NCBI RefSeq assembly: GCF_016907015.1
Contig: NZ_JAFBBE010000007.1
Span: 1 to 64,000 of the forward strand
Direction: 5' to 3'
Source of the DNA: Oceanisphaera litoralis
GTDB lineage: Bacteria; Pseudomonadota; Gammaproteobacteria; Enterobacterales; Aeromonadaceae
DNA length: 64,000 bases
The number at the start of each line of letters is the position of its first letter. Positions within the stretch are counted from its first letter, which is position 1. Position numbers and translations under genes: made by a program. The notes beneath the pieces were generated by a model. That model was not told the origin of the DNA and searched no databases. It saw only the letters and a program-made list of their open reading frames with translations. Positions 55,515 through 64,000 of this stretch are shown piece after piece.

Positions 55515-55920
55515 GGCGCTCAAGAAGTCGGTGCTGGTGGCGGTGGGCGTGATTGAAAATACCGCTGGCGAGATATTCATCTGCCGCCGTGGTGCCGGCC
55601 AGCATCAGGCCAACAAGTGGGAGTTTCCCGGTGGCAAGGTGGAAGCCGGCGAAACCGTGGCCCAGGCCCTGGCCCGGGAGCTGGAAGAGGAGATCGGCAT
55701 TCATGTGACCGAATGCCATTCCTTGATGCGTATCGAGCACGACTACGGCGACAAGCAGGTCATACTCGACATCCGCAAGGTCACCGCCTTCAGTGGCGAG
55801 CCGCGGGGCCTCGAAGGCCAGCCCAGCCGCTGGGTACCGGTGAGCGAGCTACATCAATACGATTTTCCCGCCGCCAACAGCCCGATTGTCGACAAGCTGC
55901 AGACCGAAGCCGGAAACTGA
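55495..55920 (+). CDS. mutT: 8-oxo-dGTP diphosphatase MutT
   Basis: 141 residues. The Nudix box (46-68, [20 protein letters not shown]) is complete, and the family N-terminus [21 protein letters not shown] is present. It clears oxidised dGTP. ATG at 55495 is used; ATG 55504 is an alternative, and homology begins a few codons on. The last 17 codons (GCC-GCC-AAC onward) are duplicated downstream as part of a 150-bp tandem duplication. Confidence 0.94.
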   Translation: MMKMSIEALKKSVLVAVGVIENTAGEIFICRRGAGQHQANKWEFPGGKVEAGETVAQALARELEEEIGIHVTECHSLMRIEHDYGDKQVILDIRKVTAFSGEPRGLEGQPSRWVPVSELHQYDFPAANSPIVDKLQTEAGN

Positions 55921-56160
55921 AGCAGTAGGTTGGCGATAAGCGAAGCGAATCCCAAGATTCCACAGCCGCCTTGGCCATTGGCGTTGGAATTCGCTACGCT
56001 CATTCGCAACCTACGCATTGCCGCCAACCGCCCCATCGTCGACAAACTGCAGACGCCGTGAGCAGTAGGTTGGCGATAAGCGAAGCGAATCCCAACTTTC
56101 CACAGCCGCCTTGGCCCGTTGGCGTTGGAATTCGCTACGCTCATTCGCAACCTACGCACT
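55870..56160 (+). repeat. Tandem duplication of the mutT 3' end plus a palindrome
   Basis: Unit 1 (55870-56019) contains the last mutT codons, the stop and an imperfect palindrome with arms GTAGGTTGGCGATAAGCGAA... and its GAATTCGC...CAACCTAC counterpart. Unit 2 (56020-56160) repeats all of it: GCCGCCAAC, IVDKLQT-coding bases, a stop and the same palindrome with changes. The second mutT tail is not attached to a gene. The 311-bp gap to parC otherwise holds only a GTGAGG inverted repeat. Confidence 0.88.
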
Positions 56161-56170
56161 GCAGAATAAC

Positions 56171-56226
56171 GGTGAGGTGTGAGGGGTAATCAAATTTCCC
56201 CTCACGCCTTTCGCCTCGCCCCTCAC
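56171..56226. repeat. GTGAGG-type inverted repeat between mutT and parC
   Basis: GGTGAGGTGTGAGGGG (56171-56186) can pair with CCCCTCAC at 56198-56205 or with GCCCCTCACC at 56217-56226, around an A/T loop. It lies just past the parC stop and may help end its transcript. Confidence 0.65.
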
Positions 56227-56231
56227 CTTCT

Positions 56232-58478
56232 TTATTCGATTTCCAGGCTGTCTACCCGTTGCAGGCCACGGGGCAGCAGGGCGCCGCGGCGGCCGCGTTC
56301 GCCCTGGTAATGGGCCAGATCGGCGGGCTTGAGGGTCAGCTTGCGCTTGCCCGCATGCAGAGTCACGCTGGCGCCTTCCGGCACCACCACCAATTGCTTG
56401 ATGAAATCTTCCCGCGCCTGTACGCGGGCGCCGGGTATGCCGATGATCTTGTTGCCCTTGCCCTTGCCCAGCAGCGGCAGATCCTTGAGCGGGAACAGCA
56501 GCATGCGGCCTTCATTGGTCACCGCCAGGCACAAGTCGCTCTCCAGCCGGTCGATGGCCACCGGCTTCAGTACCTCACCGCCCGCCGGCACCGTCAGCAG
56601 CGCCTTGCCGTTCTTGTTGCGGCTGACCATGTCACCAAAGCGACAGACGAAACCGTAACCGGCGTCGGACGCCAGCAGGTACAGGCGTTCGTCGTCGCCC
56701 ATCAGCACGAAGCGGGCCTGCTCGCCCGGGCTCAGGCTGCAGCGGCCGGTCAGCGGCTCACCCTGGCCCCGGGCCGAGGGCAGGCTGTGGGCATCCTGAC
56801 CATAGGCGCGACCGATATTGGACAGAAACACCGCCATCTGGTTGCTGCGCCCGGCGGCGGCATCGAGGAAGCCGTCGCCGGCCTTGTAGTTCAGGGTGGT
56901 GCCGTCCACATCCAGGCCTTTGGCCGAACGGATCCAGCCCTTGTCGGACAGCACTACCGTCACCGGCTCGCTCGGGATCAGCTCTTTCTCGCTCAGGGCG
57001 CGGGCTTCTTCCCGCTCCACCAGCGGTGACAGCCTGTCGTCACCGTATTTTTCGGCATCGGCCAGTATCTCTTTTTTGATCAGGGTATTCAGCCGGCGCT
57101 CCGAGCCCAGCAACAGCGCCAGCTTGTCGCGCTCGGCGGCCAGCTCGTCCTGTTCACCGCGGATCTTCATCTCTTCCAGCTTGGCCAGGTGACGCAGTTT
57201 CAGCTCCAGGATGGCTTCGGCCTGGATCTCGGTCAGCTCGAAGCGGCTCATCAGCACCGGCTTGGGCTCGTCTTCGGCCCGGATGATCTCGATCACCTCG
57301 TCGATATTGAGGAAGGCGATCAGCAGACCGGCCAGAATGTGCAGCCGGGCCTCGACCTTGTCCAGCCGGTACTGCAGCCGGTTGCGCACCGTTTGCCGAC
57401 GGAACTGCAGCCATTCGCCGAGGATCATATCCAGCGTCTTCACCTGGGGCCGGCTGTCCAGTCCCAGCATGTTCAGATTGACCCGGTAGCTCTTCTCCAG
57501 ATCGGTGCTGGCGAACAGGTGCTGCATCAGCTGATCCACGTCCACCCGGTTGGAGCGGGGAATGATCACCAGCCGGGTCGGGTTTTCGTGATCCGCCTCG
57601 TCGCGCAGATCCGCCACCATGGGCAGCTTCTTGGCCTGCATCTGGCCGGCGATCTGCTCCAGTATCTTGCCGCCGCTGGCCTGGTGTGGCAGGGCGGTGA
57701 TGACGATGTCGCCCTGCTCCTGGTGATAGACGGCCCGCATCTTGATGCTGCCCCGGCCGGTTTCGTAAATTTTACGGATATCGGCCCTGGGGGTGATGAT
57801 CTCGGCCCGGGTCGGGTAGTCGGGGCCGTCCACGAAGGCCATCAACTCTTCTACCGTGGCCCTGGGGTTGTCCAGCATGTGCACACAGGCATTGGCGATT
57901 TCGCGCACGTTGTGCGGCGGTATGTCGGTGGCCATGCCCACTGCAATGCCGGTGATACCGTTCAGCAGTATGTGCGGCAACCGGGCCGGCAGCATGCGCG
58001 GCTCTTTCATGGTGCCGTCGAAGTTGGGGATCCACTCCACCGTGCCCTGGCCCAGCTCGGACAGCAGCAGTTCGGAGAAGCGCGACAGCCGCGCCTCGGT
58101 ATAACGCATGGCGGCGAACGACTTGGGATCGTCCGGCGCGCCCCAGTTACCCTGGCCGTCTACCAGCGGATAGCGGTAGGAAAACGGCTGGGCCATCAGC
58201 ACCATGGCCTCGTAACAGGCGGAGTCGCCGTGGGGATGATACTTGCCCAGCACGTCGCCCACGGTACGGGCGGATTTCTTGTGCTTGGACAGGGCCGACA
58301 AGCCCAGTTCGCTCATGGCGTAGATGATGCGGCGCTGCACCGGCTTGAGGCCATCGCCGATATGGGGCAGGGCTCGGTCCATGATCACGTACATGGAGTA
58401 GTTGAGATAGGCCTGCTCGGTAAAGGTGTGCAATGGCTGGCGTTCTACGCCTTCCATGGTGAAATCGTTGTTGTTCAT
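56232..58478 (-). CDS. parC: Topoisomerase IV subunit A
   Basis: 748 residues from [29 protein letters not shown]. ParC cuts and rejoins DNA; the catalytic Tyr126 is in [10 protein letters not shown]. The quinolone region [10 protein letters not shown] has Ser86 and Glu90, equal to E. coli Ser80 and Glu84, so it is wild type. The C-terminal domain has beta-pinwheel repeats. It lies 13 bp after parE on the minus strand. Confidence 0.97.
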   Translation of the reverse strand: MNNNDFTMEGVERQPLHTFTEQAYLNYSMYVIMDRALPHIGDGLKPVQRRIIYAMSELGLSALSKHKKSARTVGDVLGKYHPHGDSACYEAMVLMAQPFSYRYPLVDGQGNWGAPDDPKSFAAMRYTEARLSRFSELLLSELGQGTVEWIPNFDGTMKEPRMLPARLPHILLNGITGIAVGMATDIPPHNVREIANACVHMLDNPRATVEELMAFVDGPDYPTRAEIITPRADIRKIYETGRGSIKMRAVYHQEQGDIVITALPHQASGGKILEQIAGQMQAKKLPMVADLRDEADHENPTRLVIIPRSNRVDVDQLMQHLFASTDLEKSYRVNLNMLGLDSRPQVKTLDMILGEWLQFRRQTVRNRLQYRLDKVEARLHILAGLLIAFLNIDEVIEIIRAEDEPKPVLMSRFELTEIQAEAILELKLRHLAKLEEMKIRGEQDELAAERDKLALLLGSERRLNTLIKKEILADAEKYGDDRLSPLVEREEARALSEKELIPSEPVTVVLSDKGWIRSAKGLDVDGTTLNYKAGDGFLDAAAGRSNQMAVFLSNIGRAYGQDAHSLPSARGQGEPLTGRCSLSPGEQARFVLMGDDERLYLLASDAGYGFVCRFGDMVSRNKNGKALLTVPAGGEVLKPVAIDRLESDLCLAVTNEGRMLLFPLKDLPLLGKGKGNKIIGIPGARVQAREDFIKQLVVVPEGASVTLHAGKRKLTLKPADLAHYQGERGRRGALLPRGLQRVDSLEIE

Positions 58479-58491
58479 TCTGTCTCTTTCC

Positions 58492-60387
58492 TCAGGCCAG
58501 GGGATCGACCAGGTTGCCCTTGGTTTCGAGCCATTCACGGCGATCGCTCGACCGCTTCTTGGCCAGCAGCATGTCCATCAGTTTCTCGGTGGCGTCCATG
58601 TCGTCCACCGTCAGCTGCACCAGGCGGCGGGTATTGGGATCCAGGGTGGTTTCGCGCAGTTGCTTGGGGTTCATCTCGCCCAGACCCTTGAAGCGGGTCA
58701 CCTGTACCTTGCCTTTTTTCTTCTCGGCCCGGATCCGCTCCAGTACGCCGTCGCGCTCACCCTCGTCGAGGGCATAGAACACCTCCTTGCCCACATCGAT
58801 GCGATACAGGGGCGGCATGGCCACATAGACATGCCCCTGCTCCACCAGATGACGGAAGTGGCGCACAAACAGGGCGCACAGCAGGGTGGCGATATGCAGG
58901 CCGTCGGAGTCCGCATCGGCCAGAATACAGATCTTGCCGTAGCGCAGCTCGGACAGGTCGGTCGAGTCCGGATCCAGGCCGATGGCCACCGAGATATTGT
59001 GCACTTCCTGGGAGGCCAGCACCTGACCGGACTCTACCTCCCAGGTGTTCAGTATCTTGCCGCGCAGCGGCATGATGGCCTGAAACTCCCGGTCCCGCGC
59101 CTGCTTGGCGCTGCCGCCGGCCGAGTCGCCCTCCACCAGAAACAGCTCGCCCCGCATGGGATCGGAGCAGGCGCAGTCGGTGAGCTTGCCGGGCAGTGCC
59201 GGGCCCTGGGTGACCTTCTTGCGCACCACCTTCTTGGCCTGACGCAAACGACGCTGGGCGCTGCTGATACACAATTCGGCAAGCTGCTCCGCCAGCTCGG
59301 TATGCTGGTTCAGCCACAGGCTGAAGGCATCCTTCACTATGCCGGAAACGAAGGCCGAGCTCTGGCGCGACGACAGCCGCTCCTTGGTCTGGCCGGCAAA
59401 CTGGGGGTCCTGCATCTTGACCGACAGTATGTAGGCGCAGCGTTCCCAGATGTCGTCCGGCGTCAGCTTGACGCCCCGCGGCAGCAGGTTGCGAAATTCA
59501 CAGAAGTCGCGCATGGCATCGAGCAGGCCCTGACGCAGGCCGTTGACATGGGTGCCGCCCTGGGCGGTGGGGATCAGGTTGACGTAGCTTTCACCCAGTC
59601 CCTCGCCGCCGTCGGGCAGCCAGGTCAGGGCCCACTCCACCGCCGAGTGTTCGGCGGTAAAGTTGCCGGTAAACGGCTGTTCGGGCAGGCAGGTGAATTC
59701 CTTGACCGACTCCACCAGATAATCTTTCAGGCCGTCCTGATAACACCATTCCAGGGTTTCGTCGTTGACCTTGTCCTGGAAGCGGATAGTCAGGCCCGGG
59801 CAGAGCACCGCCTTGGCCTTGAGCAGGTGCTTGAGCCGGGAAACGGAGAACCGGGGCGAGTCGAAGTAGCCGGCGTCGGGCCAGAAGCGCACCCGGGTGC
59901 CGCTGTTGCGCTGACCGCAGGTGCCGGTGACGGTGAGTTCACTCACCTTGTTGCCGTTTTCGAAGGCCATCTCGAACACCTGGCCGCCGCGACGCACTGT
60001 GACGTCGACCCGGGTACTGAGGCCGTTGACCACAGAGATGCCCACGCCGTGCAGACCACCGGAAAACTGGTAGTTCTTGTTGGAGAACTTGCCGCCGGCG
60101 TGCAGCTTGCAGAAGATCAGCTCGACCCCGGAGATGCCTTCTTCCGGATGTATGTCCACCGGCATGCCGCGGCCGTCGTCGATCACTTCCAGCGACTGGT
60201 CGGCGTGCAGTATCACCTCGACCTTGCTGGCGTGGCCGGCCAGGGCCTCGTCCACGCTGTTATCGATGACTTCCTGACCCAGGTGGTTGGGCCGGCTGGT
60301 GTCCGTATACATGCCGGGGCGACGCCGCACCGGCTCCAGACCATTGAGGACTTCGATGGCGTCGGCAGTATATTGACTCGATGTCAT
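58492..60387 (-). CDS. parE: Topoisomerase IV subunit B
   Basis: 631 residues. GHKL ATPase with [28 protein letters not shown] and [13 protein letters not shown], then the transducer and TOPRIM domain with [32 protein letters not shown] and [15 protein letters not shown]. With ParC it decatenates daughter chromosomes. It is upstream of parC in the same unit; yqiA lies further upstream across a 507-bp repeat-rich gap. Confidence 0.97.
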   Translation of the reverse strand: MTSSQYTADAIEVLNGLEPVRRRPGMYTDTSRPNHLGQEVIDNSVDEALAGHASKVEVILHADQSLEVIDDGRGMPVDIHPEEGISGVELIFCKLHAGGKFSNKNYQFSGGLHGVGISVVNGLSTRVDVTVRRGGQVFEMAFENGNKVSELTVTGTCGQRNSGTRVRFWPDAGYFDSPRFSVSRLKHLLKAKAVLCPGLTIRFQDKVNDETLEWCYQDGLKDYLVESVKEFTCLPEQPFTGNFTAEHSAVEWALTWLPDGGEGLGESYVNLIPTAQGGTHVNGLRQGLLDAMRDFCEFRNLLPRGVKLTPDDIWERCAYILSVKMQDPQFAGQTKERLSSRQSSAFVSGIVKDAFSLWLNQHTELAEQLAELCISSAQRRLRQAKKVVRKKVTQGPALPGKLTDCACSDPMRGELFLVEGDSAGGSAKQARDREFQAIMPLRGKILNTWEVESGQVLASQEVHNISVAIGLDPDSTDLSELRYGKICILADADSDGLHIATLLCALFVRHFRHLVEQGHVYVAMPPLYRIDVGKEVFYALDEGERDGVLERIRAEKKKGKVQVTRFKGLGEMNPKQLRETTLDPNTRRLVQLTVDDMDATEKLMDMLLAKKRSSDRREWLETKGNLVDPLA

Positions 60388-60490
60388 ATTGACCTTCGGT
60401 AATCGGGATTCGTTGGCCGCATCTTACTACCTGAGGGCGCAGGCGCAAAGCGGCCCAAAACCCAGTGGCTGATACTTGAGTCTACAAATC

Positions 60491-60594
60491 GGACAAAGGG
60501 CTCGCTCCACCGACCCGCTTCGCGCCCATCCCTGGGACGCTCAGCACATAACGTCCCTGTTATGTGATGGTCGGCGGAGCAGGTCCCTTTGTCC
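60491..60594. repeat. Multi-stem palindromic element, parE-yqiA gap (first)
   Basis: Outer arms GGACAAAGGG (60491-60500) and its exact complement (60585-60594); GCTCCACCGAC (60504-60514) pairs with 60570-60580 with one mismatch. Inner hairpins CCCA-TCCC-TGGG (60525-60536) and CACATAAC-GTCCCT-GTTATGTG (60545-60566). The linker ACGCTCAGCACAT is shared with the element at 41016-41231. Confidence 0.82.
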
Positions 60595-60650
60595 TCCTGA
60601 TGCTGCAGAGTCGCCTGTTGGCACCGACTTCGGGCAATTCGGTGCTCAGA

Positions 60651-60840
60651 AGAGGTAACAGGGATTGTCTCCCACGACCGTGAAATACCAAGGATGGCAT
60701 TTCCGAGCCCCCATGGGGCAGCTTGCTGCCGTATATCTTTGTTGGGTAATGGACCGAATATCCAGTGAATATTCGCAGCCGTTACCCAGCAAAGATGGCT
60801 AGCCCAGTGGCGTGTCGAGGGAGACGACCCTGTTTCCTCT
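60651..60840. repeat. Multi-stem palindromic element, parE-yqiA gap (second)
   Basis: AGAGGTAACAGGG (60651-60663) pairs with 60828-60840 with one mismatch, extended by ATTGTCTCCC/GGGAGACGA. Inside are GGCAG-CTTG-CTGCC and a long hairpin with arms ATCTTTG(T/C)TGGGTAA. Before it, GCACCGA pairs with TCGGTGC (60621-60645). The outer arm matches the right arm of the recJ-xerD element. No gene is visible in 60388-60894. Confidence 0.8.
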
Positions 60841-60894
60841 TGGCTGCGCCAAAACAGGCAACAGAAACGGGTAACCAAGAAAGAAGTAGTAGGC

Positions 60895-61464
60895 CTATAA
60901 CTGCAGAAAACGAATGATCTGGGCGCAGTAGTGTTCGAAGCCGACGAAGGAGTGGTCACCCCCTTTCTGGATGCAGACCCGGGCGAAACGGTAGTAGTCC
61001 AGCGCCTCCCGGTAGTCGAGCACCTCGTCGCCCTGTTGCTGCAGCAGCCAGATGCGCTCCATGCAGCCGGGCGCCTCGACCCGCAGTTCGGCCAGCTCCT
61101 GCATGTGGCTGGGCGTCAGCAGGTAACGCTCGTCGGTGTAGGGATTGACTTGTTCGCCCAGGTAATCCTGCAACAGCACATGGGGATGCACCGCCGGGTT
61201 GATCACCACGGCCTGTACCCCGAACCGCTCGGCCACCCGGGTGGCCCAGAAACCGCCGAGTGAACTGCCGGCCACGCCGAAAGGCCCTTTTATCTCGTCA
61301 CAGATGGCCGCTATCTGCGCCCAGGCCGCCGCCGGGGTGGCCGCCAGTTGCGGGCAGATAAAATGAATATCGGGCCGTTTTTGCTGCAGGTATTCCCGCA
61401 TCAGCCGGGCCTTGATGGAGTGAGGCGAAGAATTGAAACCGTGCAAATACAACAGCGTTGGCAT
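60895..61464 (-). CDS. yqiA: YqiA-family alpha/beta-hydrolase esterase
   Basis: 189 residues from MPTLLYLHGFNSSPHSIKARL. The esterase nucleophile motif GSSLGG is in FGVAGSSLGGFWATRV, and the last His lies in KGGDHSFVGFEHY. Activity on short acyl esters is known; the native substrate is not. It ends 2 bp before cpdA begins on the upstream side, in the conserved cpdA-yqiA order. Confidence 0.92.
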   Translation of the reverse strand: MPTLLYLHGFNSSPHSIKARLMREYLQQKRPDIHFICPQLAATPAAAWAQIAAICDEIKGPFGVAGSSLGGFWATRVAERFGVQAVVINPAVHPHVLLQDYLGEQVNPYTDERYLLTPSHMQELAELRVEAPGCMERIWLLQQQGDEVLDYREALDYYRFARVCIQKGGDHSFVGFEHYCAQIIRFLQL

Positions 61465-61466
61465 TA

Positions 61467-62327
61467 TCAATATCCCTTGGCACTGAAGTCGGGCACAAAG
61501 GCATAGGGCGGCAGGCGCCATACCTGGGTGCCGAGGCGACCATCGGGATAGAGCGACAGGGCTCGCCAGCCCGGTGCCGTGCTGTCGAGGGCAAAGTCGT
61601 CGGACAGGGGCTTGAACTGGATGCAGGTGGACGGGCTGGCCAGATAGCGGATGCCGTCATGCACTTCGTCAAAACCCTGATGCACATGACCGGACAGTAC
61701 CACCCGGGAGGCACCATGACCCGCCAGTATGGCTCTCATGTCATCCGCATTACGCAAGTTATGCTGATCCAGCCAGGCACAGCCCACCGGCACAGCCTGG
61801 TGATGCACCGCCACCAGCAGATGATGATCCGGATAACGCTCTATGGCCTGCTCAAGCAGCGCCAGTTGGGAGGCGGACAGGGCGCCATGGGTTTCACCGG
61901 GGATCTGGGTGTCGAGCAGGAGTATCTGCCAGTGTCCGCACAACAAGTGCTTGGCGTTGCTGACGCCGGCCTGGTCCAGCTCGGCCTGCATCAGGAGGGC
62001 ATCGTCGTGATTGCCCGGCAACCAGAACACGGGTGGCGCCAGCTCACCCATCAAGTCGGTAAAATGACGATAAGAGGCAGCGCTGTGATCCTGAGACAGG
62101 TCACCGGTCGCCAGCACCAGGTCTCGCCGACCGGCCCCACAGGCCCGCTCGTCTTCGAGAATGGCATCCACCACAGCCCGGCAGCTGTGCCAGGGGGCAA
62201 TGCCCAGCAAATTCGTGTCTTTATCGGCAAAGAGATGGGTATCGGTGATTTGCAGCAACTCCACGACCCCGTCGGGACGGTGGGGGCTGATCAAGGTGGT
62301 ATCTAACTGGGTGTGGGCCTGGTTCAA
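61467..62327 (-). CDS. cpdA: 3',5'-cyclic AMP phosphodiesterase CpdA
   Basis: 286 residues of the class III (metallophosphoesterase) family. Metal-binding motifs are ITDTHLF, LATGDLSQD, LPGNHD, AVHHQAVP and LSGHVHQ. It lowers cAMP and so affects CRP-regulated genes. It overlaps the yqiB stop by 4 bp and continues into yqiA. Confidence 0.95.
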   Translation of the reverse strand: MNQAHTQLDTTLISPHRPDGVVELLQITDTHLFADKDTNLLGIAPWHSCRAVVDAILEDERACGAGRRDLVLATGDLSQDHSAASYRHFTDLMGELAPPVFWLPGNHDDALLMQAELDQAGVSNAKHLLCGHWQILLLDTQIPGETHGALSASQLALLEQAIERYPDHHLLVAVHHQAVPVGCAWLDQHNLRNADDMRAILAGHGASRVVLSGHVHQGFDEVHDGIRYLASPSTCIQFKPLSDDFALDSTAPGWRALSLYPDGRLGTQVWRLPPYAFVPDFSAKGY

Positions 62328-62767
62328 AGCTGTTTAACCGTACTGAATCCGTGGTATAGGCAACATTTCAGCCATTCGGCCAGAAAGAGGTTAACCTGCT
62401 CTTTTTCATTGGGATGGTGCATGTTTTCATTGGGGTAATGGTAACTCGGCTGCAGGGTAAAAATCTGCTGACTGGCACACACTTCGGCCATGCGCACATC
62501 GTGATACAGCCGAACCTTGACCTTCATCCGCATAAAAGAGGGCAAGCCCGGGGTGCATTGCTCGATGGACACATGCCAGGTATAAGGGGCCGTTTCCAGC
62601 ACCCGCAGCACGAACAGCACCTGTTCACTGATGCCGACCGACACGCTCTCGCCCACCGCCGCCCCATGAGGCAGCAATTTCATCAGAGCCAGATAGTTGA
62701 CGTCGCAGGTGCGCTGCAACGCCTTCAAATCCGGTATGTGTTTGCGGGAGGAACCCCTGGCAATCAA
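62324..62767 (-). CDS. yqiB: DUF1249 protein YqiB
   Basis: About 147 residues. The family segments RLYHDVRMAEVCASQQIF and HYPNENMHHPNEKEQVNLFLAEWLKCCLYHG are clear. Function unknown. I chose TTG at 62767 because AAGGAG lies eight bases upstream and the length then nears E. coli YqiB (140); ATG at 62809 would add 14 residues. It overlaps cpdA by 4 bp and follows nudF. Confidence 0.85.
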   Translation of the reverse strand: MIARGSSRKHIPDLKALQRTCDVNYLALMKLLPHGAAVGESVSVGISEQVLFVLRVLETAPYTWHVSIEQCTPGLPSFMRMKVKVRLYHDVRMAEVCASQQIFTLQPSYHYPNENMHHPNEKEQVNLFLAEWLKCCLYHGFSTVKQL

Positions 62768-62889
62768 ATTCAACTCTCCTTGCAGCCACCGCCCTGGTAC
62801 TGCATTCATGTGCTGACGACCATGGTGATCAAGGTCGTTTCTCTGCGTCCATTACAACAGCTTTTGCCGAGTCTGGTCAAAGGCAGCCC

Positions 62890-63519
62890 TTACTGCTCCG
62901 CCTTCATCGTCTTGCCCTGGAGACGCTGCAACTCGAGCCACTGCAGGGCGATGATGCTGGTGGCATTGTCTATTTTTCCTTCGGCCAGCCATTGCATTGC
63001 CTGCTCTCTGGGCAGGCGATGCACCCGTATGTCTTCACTCTCGGTAGCCACCCCGGCATGAGTGGCCGCCTGGCTGGCATCCACTTCGCCGATAAACACG
63101 GTGATGCGCTCGCTGCAGCCGCCGGGAGTGGAAAAATAACTCATGACCCGGGTCAGCTTGTTCAGGGTCAGGCCCGCTTCTTCCTCGGCTTCGCGGCGTA
63201 CGACCTCTTCTGCCGACTCGCCCTCTTCCACTATGCCCGCCACCACTTCCAGCAACCAGGGGCTGCCCTCGGCATGAACGGCGCCAACCCGAAACTGTTC
63301 TACCAGCACCACCTCGTCGCGCACCGGATCATAGGGCAATACCGCCGCCGCATGACCCCGGTCGAACAGCTCGCGGGTAATTTCCTCACTCCAGCCACCG
63401 GCAAACAGCTTGTGCCGCAACCGCACCCGCAACAGACGGAAAAAACCCTTGTAGCCCACTTCTTCGGCCAGCAGCTGCAGGTCTTCCCGACCAAAAACGG
63501 AATAATGCTTTGTGCTCAT
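62890..63519 (-). CDS. nudF: ADP-ribose pyrophosphatase NudF
   Basis: 209 residues. The Nudix box is at 95-117 (GIVEEGESAEEVVRREAEEE), with FSTPGGCSERI about 16 residues after, the mark of ADP-ribose pyrophosphatases. It turns ADP-ribose into AMP and ribose 5-phosphate. It is divergent from tolC by 229 bp and upstream of yqiB, cpdA and yqiA, as in E. coli. Confidence 0.95.
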   Translation of the reverse strand: MSTKHYSVFGREDLQLLAEEVGYKGFFRLLRVRLRHKLFAGGWSEEITRELFDRGHAAAVLPYDPVRDEVVLVEQFRVGAVHAEGSPWLLEVVAGIVEEGESAEEVVRREAEEEAGLTLNKLTRVMSYFSTPGGCSERITVFIGEVDASQAATHAGVATESEDIRVHRLPREQAMQWLAEGKIDNATSIIALQWLELQRLQGKTMKAEQ

Positions 63520-63748
63520 GGCGTCTCCTTTATTGACATTGGACGGACTGATTCTAGATTGGCGCCGGTGATAAATGAACGTTTATTCCCTTCTGTTCGG
63601 CGCAGCAATGGCATCCATTGGCATGATGCCGAACGAATAATATCGAGGTTGCCGTTATACTGAACGGACCAAAACCCACTGCCTGCCCTTAGGGTCTGTT
63701 GACCCCAGCACGGCGATAATTGCTCACCCAGTTACGTAAGGCTACACC

Positions 63749-64000
63749 ATGAAAAAAACGCTGTTGTCGACCCTGATATTGTTCTGTGCGTCAGGCCCGG
63801 CTCAGGCCGAAGACTTGCTGGATATCTACCAGCAGGCGACACAAAACGATCCCCAGGTACGTCAGGCCAAAGCCGAGCGTGATGCCGCCTTCGAGAAGAT
63901 AAACGAGTCCCGTGCCGTGCTGTTACCCCAGATTGATCTTGGTGCCGGCCTCAACCATATACAGAGCAACCGGAACGACCGCTCCACCGCCAATGCGGAG
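63749..64000 (+). CDS. tolC: Outer-membrane channel TolC (5' part)
   Basis: 84 codons to the window edge. A signal peptide (about 1-20, cut after AQA) is followed by EDLLDIYQQATQNDPQVRQAKAERDAAFEKINESRAVLLPQI, the standard TolC N-terminus. TolC is the trimeric exit channel for efflux pumps and type I secretion. It is divergent from nudF; the 229-bp gap should hold its promoter, which I could not place. Confidence 0.94.
   Translation, partial: MKKTLLSTLILFCASGPAQAEDLLDIYQQATQNDPQVRQAKAERDAAFEKINESRAVLLPQIDLGAGLNHIQSNRNDRSTANAE

Noticed and set aside
55870-56160. CRISPR-like array
   Set aside because: Only two long units with a mutT-derived segment, no short regular spacers and no cas genes.
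56820-58230. Quinolone-resistance change in parC
   Set aside because: Ser86 and Glu90 (E. coli 80 and 84) are wild type.
60384-60959. 191-codon minus-strand frame in the parE-yqiA gap
   Set aside because: It consists of the palindromic elements read through; composition is not protein-like.
1-64000. tRNA or rRNA genes and insertion sequences
   Set aside because: No cloverleaf with CCA-type end, no rRNA segment and no transposase was found on reading the gaps.

Overview
The window is a stretch of ordinary chromosome from a gammaproteobacterium with fairly high G+C. Gene order (rpsP-rimM-trmD-rplS, lepA-lepB-rnc-era-recO-pdxJ, rpoE-rseABC, parE-yqiA-cpdA-yqiB-nudF next to tolC), a motX gene for a sodium-driven polar flagellum, pilT/pilU and ectoine-breakdown genes fit a marine or salt-tolerant member of the Aeromonadales (Oceanimonas, Oceanisphaera or Zobellella type). 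This placement is inference from gene content. No rRNA, tRNA, CRISPR array, prophage or transposase gene was seen.

Layout. 1-350: no complete gene; a LexA-type box and promoter facing left off the window, an intergenic repeat, and the rplS terminator. 352-3925: rplS, trmD, rimM, rpsP and ffh on the minus strand, then ypjD and corB on the plus strand. 6218-11898 (minus): nsrR, motX, mazG, relA, rlmD, with barA divergent. 14785-23179 (minus): pdxJ, recO, era, rnc, lepB, lepA, rseC, rseB, rseA, rpoE, with a sigma-E-type promoter before rpoE. 23363-28601: nadB, ygfX/sdhE, ygfZ, a PACE efflux protein and an amino-acid:sodium symporter. 28988-33935: a catabolic cluster, doeA-doeX-doeC-doeD, without doeB. 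34154-44120: lysS, prfB (programmed frameshift), an inserted chemoreceptor, recJ, xerD, fldB, brnQ. 44285-50018: trmN6, srmB, yaaA, pilU, pilT. 50052-55920 (plus): yggS, proC, yggT, a truncated yggU, a DUF4426 gene, rdgB, hemW, zapD, yacG, mutT. 56232-64000: parC, parE, yqiA, cpdA, yqiB, nudF and the start of tolC.

Functionally the window covers translation and ribosome assembly, envelope stress, stringent response and Csr signalling, DNA repair and topology, flavin/NAD/PLP metabolism, and motility and sensing.

The unusual content is between genes. (a) At least six genes end in a short tandem duplication (12-21 bp, 2-3 copies) whose unit contains the stop codon; mutT has a larger version (about 150 bp) that copies its last codons plus a palindrome. 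(b) A family of long multi-stem palindromes with small hairpins that have TCC-containing loops lies between lysS and prfB, between recJ and xerD (where E. coli has dsbC), and between parE and yqiA. (c) Two inverted copies of a roughly 110-bp MITE-like repeat lie 46 kb apart; one supplies the stop codon of a small ORF. (d) A GTGAGG-type inverted repeat recurs just after stop codons. Other points of interest are a chemoreceptor with an intact amino-acid dCache motif, an Arg-to-Cys change in the symporter that suggests neutral substrates, and a yggU reduced to its N-terminus.
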